Positions 13,185-25,420 of a DNA stretch of 64,000 nucleotides are shown here, one piece after another. The stretch covers positions 248,001-312,000 of the forward strand of contig RCSZ01000009.1 of NCBI GenBank assembly GCA_014898425.1. Direction: 5' to 3'. Within the stretch, counting starts at the first letter, position 1. Each line of letters opens with the position of its first letter. The stretch comes from Botryotinia globosa (lineage: Eukaryota; Ascomycota; Leotiomycetes; Helotiales; Sclerotiniaceae). The position numbers were made by a program, and so were the translations under genes. The notes beneath the pieces were generated by a model. It worked only from the letters and a program-made list of their open reading frames with translations. It was not told where the DNA came from and made no database searches.

Positions 13185-13598
13185 ATGGGTTGATGCTTGG
13201 ATTTATGTAGATTATGGGATTTGGCATAGGGGGCATAGGTAGGCGTCAGGGTTTTCGCTTCTTTGATATCATCCATGGCTTGGAGAAATGGTTTGCGGGT
13301 GGGCATTGGATGATGATTGTGGTTATGATTATGATTATGATTATGATGGCAATGTATGTAATATACATGATATGACATTAGAAGTTTTATTTAGTATGGT
13401 TGCAAATATGTATGTATGTATGTCTATAGAATATGGCAGGGGCAGTTGCGGATTTGATGTGTGATCGCTGGTATTGGCTGAGTAGCTAGGTCACTAAATA
13501 GTGTGTGTTGGGCATCTAGGTATCTATACGTACCTATACGTAGGTATCCCATAGACCTAATAGGCGTGATGGTGGTGGGTTTGTTTAAGAATTCAAAG

Positions 13599-13646
13599 AT
13601 GAGATGAGATGAGATGAGATGAGATGAGATGAGATGAGATGAGATG
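13599..13646 (+). repeat. (GATGA)n pentanucleotide repeat
   Basis: About ten GATGA units. This is the first large member of the repeat stack downstream of the acyltransferase gene. Confidence 0.95.
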
Positions 13647-13689
13647 CATACTGGCTCACTGGGTAGATTCGGTGGTTCGTTGATTGGTT

Positions 13690-13796
13690 GGTGATTGGTC
13701 ATTGGTCATTGGTCATTGGTCATTGGTCATTGGTGATTGGTGATTGGTGATTGGTGATTGGTGATTGGTGATTGGTGATTGGTGATTGGTGATTGG
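13690..13796 (+). repeat. Heptamer minisatellite GGTCATT/GGTGATT
   Basis: A run of GGTCATT units changes abruptly into GGTGATT units about halfway along. This single-base unit switch suggests separate expansions of two variants. Confidence 0.93.
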
Positions 13797-13843
13797 TATG
13801 GTTATGGTTATGGTTATGGTTATGGTTATGGTTATGGTTATGG
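13795..13843 (+). repeat. (GGTTAT)n hexamer repeat
   Basis: About eight GGTTAT units directly abut the preceding heptamer array. It resembles, but is not, the TTAGGG telomere repeat. Confidence 0.93.
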
Positions 13844-13879
13844 TGATTCAGAGTTTTAGAATCCATTTGGGATTAATTA

Positions 13880-13945
13880 AGGTTCAGAGGTTCAGAGGTT
13901 CAGAGGTTCAGAGGTTCAGAGGTTCAGAGGTTCAGAGGTTCAGAG
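13880..13945 (+). repeat. (GGTTCAGA)n octamer repeat
   Basis: About eight perfect 8-bp units, followed by a short GTGTTTCA variant run to about 13970. Confidence 0.93.
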
Positions 13946-14167
13946 TTCCAGTGTTTCAGTGTTTCAGTGTGTGACGGAATGCTGTAATTTTGGGTTCCCA
14001 GGTAGGTATAAGTAGTATCATGGATATCATTTACTAACTAAATAAAGGCAGAGTCAAATCACATTTTCTTAGCTTGAATAATTCCCGTCCTTGCAACCAT
14101 ATATTCCCGTCCCGTACCATCAGCGGATCCGCATTCGCAGGTCTTTGTGTTCATATCTGTTGGGTGG

Positions 14168-14303
14168 GGAGGATTGTAGGGTGTGGAGGATTGTAGGGTG
14201 TGGAGGATTGTAGGGTGTGGAGGATTGTAGGGTGTGGAGGATTGTAGGGTGTGGAGGATTGTAGGGTGTGGAGGATTGTAGGGTGTGGAGGATTGTAGGG
14301 TGT
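14168..14303 (+). repeat. 17-bp minisatellite, eight copies
   Basis: Eight consecutive copies of GGAGGATTGTAGGGTGT, then a shortened copy up to about 14325. The plus strand is strongly G-rich. Confidence 0.95.
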
Positions 14304-14420
14304 GGAGGGTGTGGAGGATTGTAGGGCTGATGTGGTGGGGTTTTTACTGTAGAGGAGGCTTGTAGAGAGGGGGAGATCGGAGAGGGAGAGGTGGTTGTGG
14401 GTAGGATGATCGAGCTTTTA

Positions 14421-14461
14421 GGGGGGATGAGGGGGGTGGGGGTTGGCGAGGGAGTTGGGGG
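14421..14461 (+). other. Potential G-quadruplex tract
   Basis: At least five runs of three or more G are separated by loops of 1-7 bases on the plus strand. This satisfies the usual G3+N1-7 pattern. Whether it folds is inference. Confidence 0.6.
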
Positions 14462-14530
14462 TTTCGGGGAGTTGGCTTTGTAGGGTTTTTTAAAGGGTGA
14501 TGGGGGTTATGGTGGGGGATTATGTGAGGG

Positions 14531-14580
14531 TGTTTGAGGGTGTTTGAGGGTGTTTGAGGGTGTTTGAGGGTGTTTGAGGG
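14531..14580 (+). repeat. 10-bp minisatellite, five copies
   Basis: Five perfect TGTTTGAGGG units. The 10-bp period breaks any reading frame, which argues against coding here. Confidence 0.93.
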
Positions 14581-14592
14581 TGGAGGCGAGGG

Positions 14593-14682
14593 GGGGAAGG
14601 AGAGGGAGAAGGAGAGGGAGAGGGAGAGGGAGAGGGAGAGGGAGAGGGAGAGGGAGAGGGAGAAGGAGAGGGAGAAGGAGAG
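14593..14682 (+). repeat. (GAGAGG)n hexamer repeat
   Basis: About fifteen six-base units with a few GAAGGA variants. In one frame it would encode Glu-Arg repeats and runs open into the small open frame at 14696. Confidence 0.93.
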
Positions 14683-14695
14683 GAAAGTTGATGTG

Positions 14696-14926
14696 ATGTT
14701 GGAACAGATACAGACAGCTGGATCTGCTGGAGATGCATCTATTAAGTGTGTGAAGGGTAAGTCGGCGGAAGAAAATGGTAGAAATGATGAGGATGCTCTG
14801 GATTTGAATATGAATTTGGGTTCTCATTTCGCTTTCGATCAATGGTTCGAGAATGAATACCTTCTGAGTAAAGACATCTACGGACGAGATTTCGAGGACT
14901 CTTCGGTACTGCCGATGATGGCTTGA
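14696..14926 (+). CDS. Small uncharacterised open frame after the repeat stack
   Basis: A 76-aa frame starts at an ATG just after the GAGAGG array and ends with TGA at 14926. The composition is protein-like and acidic (for example LDLNMNLGSHFAFDQWFENE and DIYGRDFEDSSVLPMMA). I do not recognise the family. It could be the C-terminal exon of a longer gene, such as the tail of a transcription factor, but the tandem repeats upstream carry stops in this frame and no exon could be placed there. It may be a remnant or a chance frame. Confidence 0.3.
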   Translation: MLEQIQTAGSAGDASIKCVKGKSAEENGRNDEDALDLNMNLGSHFAFDQWFENEYLLSKDIYGRDFEDSSVLPMMA

Positions 14927-16367
14927 ATTGGACGAGTAGAATTGTTCTTCTTTCCCTACCTACCTACCTACCTACCTGCTTATTTGCTGTTTCTCCGTCA
15001 TCACACACACTCTTTTTCATGTTTTTTTCTTTTTAGTTTTGTTTTTAACTCTTTTCAATGTGTATGGTTATTTCCTATCTAGCTGTATAGTTATCTAGCT
15101 ACCTAGCTACAAATAAACAAAACAACTGAAACACCACCCCCATTTCTCCAAATCATTAACCTCTACAACCAAGTCATCAGAATCACTCCCTTATATCCAG
15201 ACTCTAACTCGCTCGTCCGATCTGGGCCAAGCACTAACTCAACTCCAACTTGGATAATTCGATCCCAGACGCGACTAGATCCGACGAAATTGAGAATCCC
15301 AGTAGATGGGAGATGTAGCTCTAGAATTCATGGTATACATAGGACGTGCAGATATTTATTCATTTTTTTCTCTCAAATTGCTTGGTTCTCCGCATAGCTA
15401 TATTCAAAATCCGAAGCCAAGGTTGATAATTGATAATGTTGATTCCAGTCCGCTCTTTACATACCTACTTCCAATCGAGATGATTGGATGGATGGATAGA
15501 TGGATAGGATTGCAAGCTTGCATGGCATGACATGCTATAATACATTGGTGATATATACATTACTACATTAATAAATCAATCCACAAATAGTTCTCAATAC
15601 CAGTTCTAATAGGCATAGACCCAAATCATTTATTGATTCTAGATCTTGAGATTGTGAGTGTTTGTTTGGAATTTTTTCACGTCTGAGAACTAGTTGATTT
15701 TTGGATTATCGCGGTTTCTGTCTACTATTTCTGATAGATAGGTTGGTGGAGATGAGATTGTGCTATTCATCTGTGGTGAGAACTGTTGTTTGCCTGTTGT
15801 GAGATTGGGTGATTATGTGATTGATTGGGTATGTGTTGGTGGTTACTTGTATCTTCGGTTACATTATTACAGAGATAAATTCCATTTAAAAAACAAGATC
15901 AAAAAGGAGACTTAATCAAAAGAATTTTATTTTCTACCCTCCCTCTATATCTGTTAATTTGGAATGGAACAAGTAAAGTCATTTTAAAAGAAGCGATCCG
16001 ATGTTGATAATCTTGTTGTACATTCTTACGATTGAATGATTAGGGTGAGGTGTGAGCCACTATTGCTGATTCGTCAGTTCGAGTACACTCGCTTCGAATT
16101 CACAGCAAGCGCTTGTCGCTGATAGGTCACTTTGAGTACGATGCGCTAAAAGTTCAAGAGGCACTGGAGTGTTGAATGTCTACCCCTCACGGCTTATAGG
16201 GATGATGTTACTCTTTTAGCGATTCAACGCGGATTTGATTGAATAATCTCACTTGGCCCAACGTTCTTGTCAATCAGAGACATACGACAAGAATTGTATC
16301 TTTGATTTTGTTGCGTTTGCCATTCGACACATTAAGTCTTTCGAAGTGAAGCGCTGGGAGACAAGCA
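14927..16367. other. Intergenic, about 1.4 kb
   Basis: Contains a CTAC repeat near 14956-14978, CT-rich sequence and AT-rich stretches. I see no supported gene. Confidence 0.6.
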
Positions 16368-17613
16368 ATGGTATCGAGCTCTGATATATATTTGACACAG
16401 GCGACTCGTTCGCAAGCCCCAGGTGACAACAGATGGACATTCGCTGGCGAAACAGATTCTGCTCCTGATATTGAAAGGCCTTCGGTTTCTCTCCCTACGG
16501 CGTTCAACTCGGTGCCAATTGATGGCGATATTGCTTATCCCGAAGTGGGCTACGACGCCTGGTTAGTGGTTCTAGGTGCTTGATGTGGTTTGACCGCATC
16601 GTTAGGTTTTTACAATATAGCCGGAGTATTCGAGGTCGTCATCTCGGAATCTATATTATCCGGAGAATCTTCCTCTACGCTCGGCTGGATATTTTCAATC
16701 TATGCATTTGTGAACTGGATCTGTGGAGTGCAGATTGGACCGACTTTTGATGCGATGGATCCTCGTGGATTGCTTATTGCAGGAACCATTTGCTCGCTCA
16801 TTGGAATCTTCGCACTTAGCCTTTGTACAGGTAGTTTTGGTTTCTCATAGGTCTTCACGCGTAACACATTCCAGTATGGCGGCTGCTCTGAAGATTGCTC
16901 ACTCGCTTATCTGCTTCTGTCGAGATCTTTATGGTCTTCTCGAGGCCTCTGTTCAGCACTAATTGTAATACAGAATATTATCAGATCATTCTATCATTAT
17001 CCATATTGACTGGGATCGGCTCATCTCTTCTCCTCACTCCATCAATGGGCTGCGTTGCTCATTGGTTCATGAAGCGTCGCGGTCTCGCTAGCGGCATAGC
17101 TTTTGTAGGAGGTGGGTTTGGCGGCGTTCTATTTCTCCTTATGATACACGCACTCCTCCCTCAAGTTGGGTGGGAATGGTCGATTCGGACTCTCGGGTTT
17201 GTGCTACTCCTACTTTGCTCCGTGAACGTGAACGTGACATTTTGCCGAAGTAGATTTCCACATCGTAAAGGGGCTGCAACTACTTGGCGAGATACAATAC
17301 CGGACCCACAGGTCATCATGAACGGAACAGGAGCCATGGCTACTACCACTGCTGGAGTCCTGAAAGTGCCGATTTTCTCGGCGTAAATATCCCATTTCCG
17401 TGGCTGCTCCACATATTGTTGACACAATGTGCCTACAACTTCTGGTCTTTTCCAACACTCTTGAAAGCATGTAAACTAGGTAGGCACCCTAACTTCAAGA
17501 CGTTGAACTATAGTTTCACAGATCTGGCATATTTCATACCCATCACACTCTTTTCACCGGACTTAGCTATGTGGCTGCCCTACTGTGTTTTATATGGGTC
17601 AAGATCAAAGTAA
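16368..17613 (+). pseudogene. Broken MFS transporter, monocarboxylate-transporter-like
   Basis: The frame opens at ATG 16368 with a polar N-terminus (about 60 aa), then the first membrane segment YDAWLVVLGA. An in-frame TGA at 16581-16583 interrupts it, where a Trp would fit. The same frame resumes with CGLTASLGFYNIAGVFE and continues to 16830. A putative 143-nt intron (16831-16973) joins to EYYQIILSLSILTGIGSS. HWFMKRRGLASGIAFVGGG follows, which is the loop 4 region typical of the fungal monocarboxylate family. Coding similarity fades after about 17350; a shifted fragment with FTDLAYFIPITLF is at about 17510. The second six-helix half is absent. One nonsense mutation, frame disruption and 3' loss together argue for a pseudogene. 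Confidence 0.75.
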
Positions 17614-18485
17614 AGGGGTGGGGTTGGAGGACAAAGTGGTAGGTAAAGAGTGAACCTTGCAGCATTCTAAACAGGGCTAGCTTCTCCCTCTCCGCCAACT
17701 GGGTCTTGCCCCTCTCGCAGGGCAATCTGAGATTTACCTTTGTGATCGACTTGTACTTCTGTTATATATGAGATTGAGGAAGATCGGTGGTGTATTAAAG
17801 AAGCTAATATGTTATCATCGTTCACATGTATTTACATCTCATCAACTGTTCGCCGTAGTTCATAAACCAAGTAGTGGTAGTGGGGTATGAAGTGAAACTA
17901 TCGTCATGATGTCTATTTGGTCCAGTACTATTGCTCAATCTTTACTTATTATTATGTATGCTATTTCATGTATGCTATTTCATGTATGCTATTTCATGTA
18001 TGCTATTTCATGTATCGCTTCACTACCAGCGATAACAATGCTGTCCACGGGTATCAACAATAATCAATTGACCCACGGGATATTGAAAGGACAGTTTATA
18101 AGATAGAAATCTATACTAACCTTACCCGACTTATATCAAGGTCCGAGCGATGTCAATGATAACATACAAACATACAAACATACAAACATACATAATGTAC
18201 AAATATTACTCGTACCCCATTTCTATTTATTAATAACCTTATTATATTCGGATCGGCAATTACCGCATAATACAGAATACAATAAATAACCTTATCAGCG
18301 TTTCAAATAATTGGAACGAACATTGGCTCAGCTTGCCCTGCTACATGAACCTTCTCTTTCATCAACTTAGAATAATACCCAAACACCTTCCTAAAAATCA
18401 CCAATTTCGAATCTCATATTCTGCGCTCAACTGGATTAAATCTACAGGCGTAATTGACGCCCTTCGGCGAGCCAATGACAAGAAA
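17614..18485. other. Intergenic spacer
   Basis: Holds the 14-bp repeat at 17957-18012 and a CATACAAA repeat near 18165-18192. The frame upstream of 18486 stays open to about 18333 with an ATG at 18345, so the next gene may begin earlier than called. Confidence 0.55.
17957..18012 (+). repeat. 14-bp tandem repeat, four copies
   Basis: Four perfect copies of TATGCTATTTCATG, between the broken MFS gene and the DDHD gene. Confidence 0.95.
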
Positions 18486-21400
18486 ATGGAGTCTGCGCCT
18501 GGGAACAAGCCAAAACCGTTAGAGAGATCATATTTGTCTGCAGCGGTTGAATCAATCTCACCATGGGGAGGTTCACGAGCAACTACTCCTAAAGCAACAA
18601 CACCTACATTTTCTGGAGAAGGTTCAGGCTTAAAGAATCAACATGGCGGAGATCACAGCACAAACCATTGGCATGGTTGGCGCACTAAGAATTACCCTCA
18701 AGATTGTCCTCCGCTGAATCCAAGATGGTACCATGCTGTTGATGTAGGTATCCATATCTGGCAAATTGAATTTCCACGCTTACGAAATATAGATCCCCAA
18801 AAGAAAACCCAAGATTCTCAAGGCCAATCAAGAAGAAACTAAACCTGCAGCTCCTCCCAAGAAATTCGTCACATTTTCCGAACACGATTCTCGCGCAATA
18901 GAAGCTGCGTATCAAAAGCTTGTCGAGGACTATGACAATGGAAGAGATCCGCGATCGAGAGCCTACAGTGGTAATTTGGATCACACGGCGGGAAGTGCAG
19001 GCGAGAAAGGAAATACGAGTATCAATGAAGCTGGGAATAATGAGGAGGCTGATAGGAGTATTAAGGTCCCGGTACATGAGGATTTCTTATTCGATGTCGA
19101 TATTGAAAAGAGAGAGCTTGCGCCGGTATATTGGCTTGGTGCGATATTTGATGTTCGCAGAGGTAGTTGGTTCTACCAAGAGGGTACAGTTCTCAAACCC
19201 TGTGAGGAGAATCTGGCCACGCAACTTGAGGAAGGATATCTGAAAGTAAAACCGTTTCGTTATCCTAAACCTCCAGAGAAAAGTACTGCTAGGCCATTAT
19301 CTATAAAACCAGGAGAAGAACCCAGATCATTGGCCCGCAGTGGTGCTTTTGGGAGTAGACGTAATGGCTCTCCCTCTGTGACTCCAAAAGGCTCGGCAGA
19401 GAATTTGAAATCGCCACAGCTGGCTTCTGATGATGGTAGTCTGCCAAAGGATTCGCCGCCACCCCACCAACCTCAGACACATCGCTTATTTGGCACATAC
19501 ATGAATTCTGTTGTTACCTATCAAGATGAGAATGTAGCCTGGATCTCAACTGATAACATCATGTCTCGAGTTAGTAGCACCGTGTATCAAAAGTTTGCGG
19601 GCGGTGGCTACCTAGGAGGTATAAAGGTTGTTCGTGGATATTCGGAATCAGGTAAAACAAAAGACACGACATCTGCCGACAAAGATAAGACACCGAAAAC
19701 TCCTACTAGCGCCGCTGTTGCTGCTTCGACTACTCCAGATTATCTCCAGGTGGACGATCGTCAGCAAAAATTACTCAAACGGCGATCTGCACCTCCTAGC
19801 ACAAGCAATTATAATGCTTCGCCAGAAGATAATAGTTCTGAGCTTCGGGAAGCAGCCTACAATAAGCTAAACTCTATAGATGCAGAAGCAGAAGCAGAGG
19901 CTGTGAGGAAACGTGATGAGAAGGAAATCCAGAATGATTATAATGATCGAGATGATGAGAATCAAGGACGTGATATCGAGCATTTAATTCTGGTGACGCA
20001 CGGTATTGGTCAACGCTTAGGTATGAGGTATGTATTCAAATTATTTTCTATATTTCATCTGCTGTTTCACACTAGATTGGCCCTTTGCATGATTATAAGT
20101 CGTGGATATTTTAAATTCCAGAGCTACTTTGTATATTGTTTTTAGCGCTTGGAATATATCCACAACAGCCTACAACAAACAGTTGCTAGAATTTGCCTTT
20201 GATCATTGAACGGAGGCAGGCTTCACCAGATGATTCAAGGACTCGAATCAATTGACCTGTTGGGAAATTTGTATACCGATCTTATCTGTCAGCGATCAAT
20301 TTCGTACATATCTTTTGTTGTTCAAGCAATTTTCAAATGATATGCTAATTCTCAATAGAACCGAAAGTGTTAATTTCGTCCATGACGTAAACGTTCTTCG
20401 GCAAACGCTCAAAAATGTGTACGAAAATTCTGCCGATTTGCAGGCTCTAAATGCGGAGATTGATAAACTCCCCAAAAATTGTCGTGTTCAAGTTCTTCCT
20501 ATCTGCTGGCGTCATTTACTTGATTTTCCTCGAAAGGGTGTCAGGCAAAATCGTAAAGAGCATGATCTTGGAGATGTATTTGGCGAGGAGGAAGAATATC
20601 CAAGTCTTGATGATATTACTGTGGAGGGTGTACCATTTGTTCGCTCTCTCATCACTGATCTTGCTCTTGATATTTTGCTGTACCAGAGTGCTTACAGAGA
20701 ACATATTAGCAATATTGTTCTTACCGAGGCAAATAGGATTTATAATCTTTTCCGGGAACGAAATCCAGAGTTTTCGGGAAAAGTCAGTTTGGTAGGACAT
20801 TCTTTAGGATCGGCAATCTTATTCGATATTCTTTGTCGTCAGAGAGAAACTAAAAAACGTAATGCAAACTCTTCGCATTACAAGAATCGGTCTGCCCCAT
20901 CGACATCGTCACATAGTAAGAGCCTTCAGTTTGATTTTGATGTCGAGGATTTCTATTGTCTGGGAAGTCCAATAGGATTGTTTCAGATGTTGAAAGGAAG
21001 AACTGTTGCTGCTAGAAATCGCGTAGAGTCATTACCATCTGAGAGTCCAATGGATATAGACTCTATGCAAGATCCATTTCTTGCAGCTAGCTCGGGTGCG
21101 GGCTTTCCATCTGGAGAGCATATTTCCAGTACTACAGGATTGCCACACTCAATTTCTAGTCCTAAATGCGTTCGGTTATACAACATTTTCCATCCAACAG
21201 ACCCAATCAGCTATAGGCTTGAGCCTCTTATTGCCCCTGCAATGTCATCTATGAAACCTCAACTACTACCTTATACCAAGAAAGGTATATTCGGTGCGAA
21301 CATGAATCAAGGTATCACTGGCATTGGAGCAAAAGTAGGACAAAGTGTCAGTGGATTATGGTCTAGTCTTAGCTCCGGCATTGCGAGTAGTCTCCTAAAT

Positions 21401-22212
21401 CGTAGTCTCGGTCTCACGGGCGAAGATGTCGAAAGGATGCAAGCGTCGAATTCATCAAGCATCAAAGGTCAATCCGCGGGCGCGGGAACAAATATTGCAG
21501 GAGGAGTTGTCCCAGACCATCCTTCGCTGCAGAGAGAAAATGCTAGTGAGAAGATGAGACAACTTGCAGAGGATACGGCCGCTGCTGATAGAGATGGCAT
21601 GGGTACCGCGCCTACCTTGATTGATGATGAGATTGAGACCTTGTATGCTGGGTTTGAGAAACGAAGGAAGCATGATATGCCTGAAATTGATAGGGCGGAA
21701 TTGGAAGAGAAGGCGAGGAAGTTGAAGAGGGAAGAGGCGAAAGTGAGAGCGTTGAACAATAATGGACGCGTGGATTTTAGTATTCAAGAGTATGTTGTTT
21801 CTTTTCTGTTGTTTGTCCTTATATTCCGCTTTCCCATCTGAAGTTTTTGAAGGGCCTCAGAGAGGCAAATGAATTTGAATAAAAATACTAATTCATGCGC
21901 ATTACAATAGGAGCGTACTAGATTTCAACCCAATCAACACCATCGCCAGCCATCTCTCATACTGGTACGTTTTCCATACCCCCCCCCCCCTTTATTTTTA
22001 AACACATAACGCAAAAAGCGCAAACAGCAAAACTTAAATAATTAATCAACGTGAACAGGGCCGACGAAGATGTATCGCATTTCCTCATCGGACAACTTCT
22101 CTCGCGTCATCGTAGCGTGGCTCGCTTGAGTAACTCAAATGATCCGAGGGAGAGGGAGAGGGAAAGGGAAAGGGAGAGTGCTACTTCCCATAAGAGTAAG
22201 AGGAAAGTATGA
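18486..22212 (+). CDS. DDHD-domain phospholipase (PA-preferring PLA1-like)
   Basis: This family hydrolyses phospholipids at ER/Golgi-type membranes. Five exons are inferred (18486-18743, 18793-20027, 20359-21789, 21911-21964, 22059-22212), giving 1043 aa. An upstream in-frame ATG at 18345 would add 47 residues. The N-terminal region has PPLNPRWYHAVD and PVYWLGAIFDVRRGSWFY, as in related fungal proteins. LVTHGIGQRLGMR precedes the third exon. The lipase nucleophile elbow SLVGHSLGSA lies near residue 645. The DDHD domain begins with EDFYCLGSPIGLF and continues through NNNGRVDFSIQE to ASHLSYWADEDVSHFL. The last exon ends in an ERERERE low-complexity tail. The 331-nt intron 2 is much longer than its neighbours, although exons join in frame. 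No damage is seen. Confidence 0.88.
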
Positions 22213-23561
<1,349 letters not shown>

Positions 23562-24833
23562 TTACTCGGCGGTGTCCAGTTCATCATGCGCTGGTGGAGG
23601 AGAATCCATGGTAACTGATGGTTATCAGATGAGTTAGAGATTGGGTCGTATTGGTAGTTTGAATGATGTGGATTCACCTTTCCTGTCATCTCCATTGGCT
23701 CCGGGTTCACGGACATCATCACGTTCTTCCTTAACTTCGCGATCCCTATACATGGCGAGTAAGATTTTGTCACTACTCAAATTTCTTCAAGAATGCTTAC
23801 CTATCGTCTGGGCTACGTGAGCGATCGGCTCGGTCGCGGTCTCTTCTGTCGTAGTCCCGGTCCCGGCGGTCTCGGTCATCCTTACGGGGAGAATAATCGC
23901 CACGGCCACGTCGGGGAGAGGTTGAACGACGACGAGGAGAACGGCGGCTACCTCCACCACGCTCTCTGCCACTATCTCTACCTCCGTCACGACGGGCTGC
24001 GCGTTCTTCACCAGTATCGAATCGCCAAGAAGCCGAAGGAGGTGTGCGGGCCCACTAATTTATGAATTAGAAATCGCCATTTCTGGTGATGTCATGAAGA
24101 CTTACTTCAATCTTCAACAAGTCATCGCGACCAATACGCTTGTTGTGCATTTCATGGTAGGCATCATCGGCATCACGACGGGACTCATACTCAACGAAGG
24201 CAAACCTACTTCAGGTGTCAACGATATTAGAGTGGTTACCAATAAGATATTGGGCATACTTACAGACGAGATGCTGCGGTTCGAGGAGCTGGGATATCAC
24301 AGCGGACCAAACGGCCATAGCTATGAAGATATCGTTAGACTCAATGTATCATCGAATAGGGAATATATTGGATAGATATATGGATGAAAGTAAGAGATGT
24401 ATAAGATTTGTATAATAAATAGTAATCGATCCGCCGCAATTCGAACTTTTCTCGCGAGACAAATGTGGGAATATAAACTGTTCGTATCGTTGTGCGACCG
24501 CTCGATCGAACGTGGAGGATTTGGGAAGAGGGGATAATGTATGCGACGAAATTGACGGCGAAGTCTCGACGGAGTAAGGGACGAGGATGGACGATGATGG
24601 GGAAATGGATTATCGCGATCAAGGACAATCATCGAGATATCGATTTTTAGCTGACATACCGTTCGAATTCGTAGGCAAGATCGCGAGCACGGATTCCAGC
24701 TCCGAAGCCCTAGATGAGAAATGCTGGTTAGTATGCATTTTGAAGCTTCAATATAAGTATATAAGTTGGTGTGTGGAGGTTGTGGAGGCGGAGCGCATAC
24801 GGTGACATAGAGTGTTGTACCACCACGAGACAT
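23562..24833 (-). CDS. SR-type splicing factor, one RRM plus RS/RD tail
   Basis: A nuclear RNA-binding protein expected to act in pre-mRNA splicing. Seven minus-strand exons are inferred: 24801-24833, 24660-24709, 24264-24320, 24106-24205, 23801-24054, 23678-23745 and 23562-23614. They give 204 aa, and every junction keeps frame. The single RRM has RNP2 LYVTGF (across intron 1) and RNP1 RLFAFVEY (across intron 3). The tail is rich in Arg with Asp/Ser (RRSPRRSTSPRRGRGDYS, DRDRRDRDYDRRDRDRADRS). It ends in SPPPAHDELDTAE. The closest remembered type is fission-yeast Srp1 and fungal relatives; orthology was not tested. High intron density in such a short gene is typical of splicing-factor genes. 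Confidence 0.9.
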
Positions 24834-25420
24834 TTTGTTAATTGAGAAAGATGACGAGGAAGGCCAATCAAATAAGATTTTCTTCACTACTCGAGAGCTG
24901 ACCGATATCAATTATGATATCTAGTATGAGTCCAAGTATGTGGAGATATCAATCCTGATATTGCAAGTGAGATGGAGAGGTCGAGGAAGAAGATAAAATT
25001 ATTAAGTAGATTTGGGTGGTAAGGAAATAGAATAGAAGAAGCAAGCTTAAAGGAACCGAGACGACAAGAAAGACAAGACAAGATTAATGATGAACCTGGG
25101 AAAGTCAATTAAAGTTTTTGGAGAATCAGGCATTCACCTGCTAATAGCTGATTGTTGCCTTATAATAGAGGCATTCGAGAGGCCGAGGTTCGAGTCTGGT
25201 TATCACATGACCATCAATAATATATTGGAGATCGATTGGATTGGATTGGCTTGGCTGGGCTTTGTAGTATTTACCTACCTAGGTGTTCAACTCACATTTC
25301 ACAATTTATTAGTCTGACATTGATTGTTCTATTCATATTCACAACATCCTCCTGATCTATCTCTATCGCTTCTATGATTTGGAGACAACTCCTGCCAGCG
25401 TTGTCACCGTTGTGGTTGCT
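24834..25420. other. Upstream region of the SR gene
   Basis: Likely holds the SR-factor promoter and 5' UTR, then spacer before the dead PKS. A tRNA-like T-arm near 25190 was considered and rejected. No gene is visible. Confidence 0.55.

Noticed and set aside
13795..13843. GGTTAT array as an interstitial telomere
   Set aside because: The unit is not TTAGGG, and no telomere-like degeneration is seen around it.
14168..14303. 17-bp tandem array as a possible CRISPR array
   Set aside because: Units are contiguous without spacers, and the organism is a eukaryote.
25140..25215. tRNA-like T-arm near GAGGTTCGAGTC
   Set aside because: The T stem does not pair and no 5' acceptor strand or D-arm could be found upstream.
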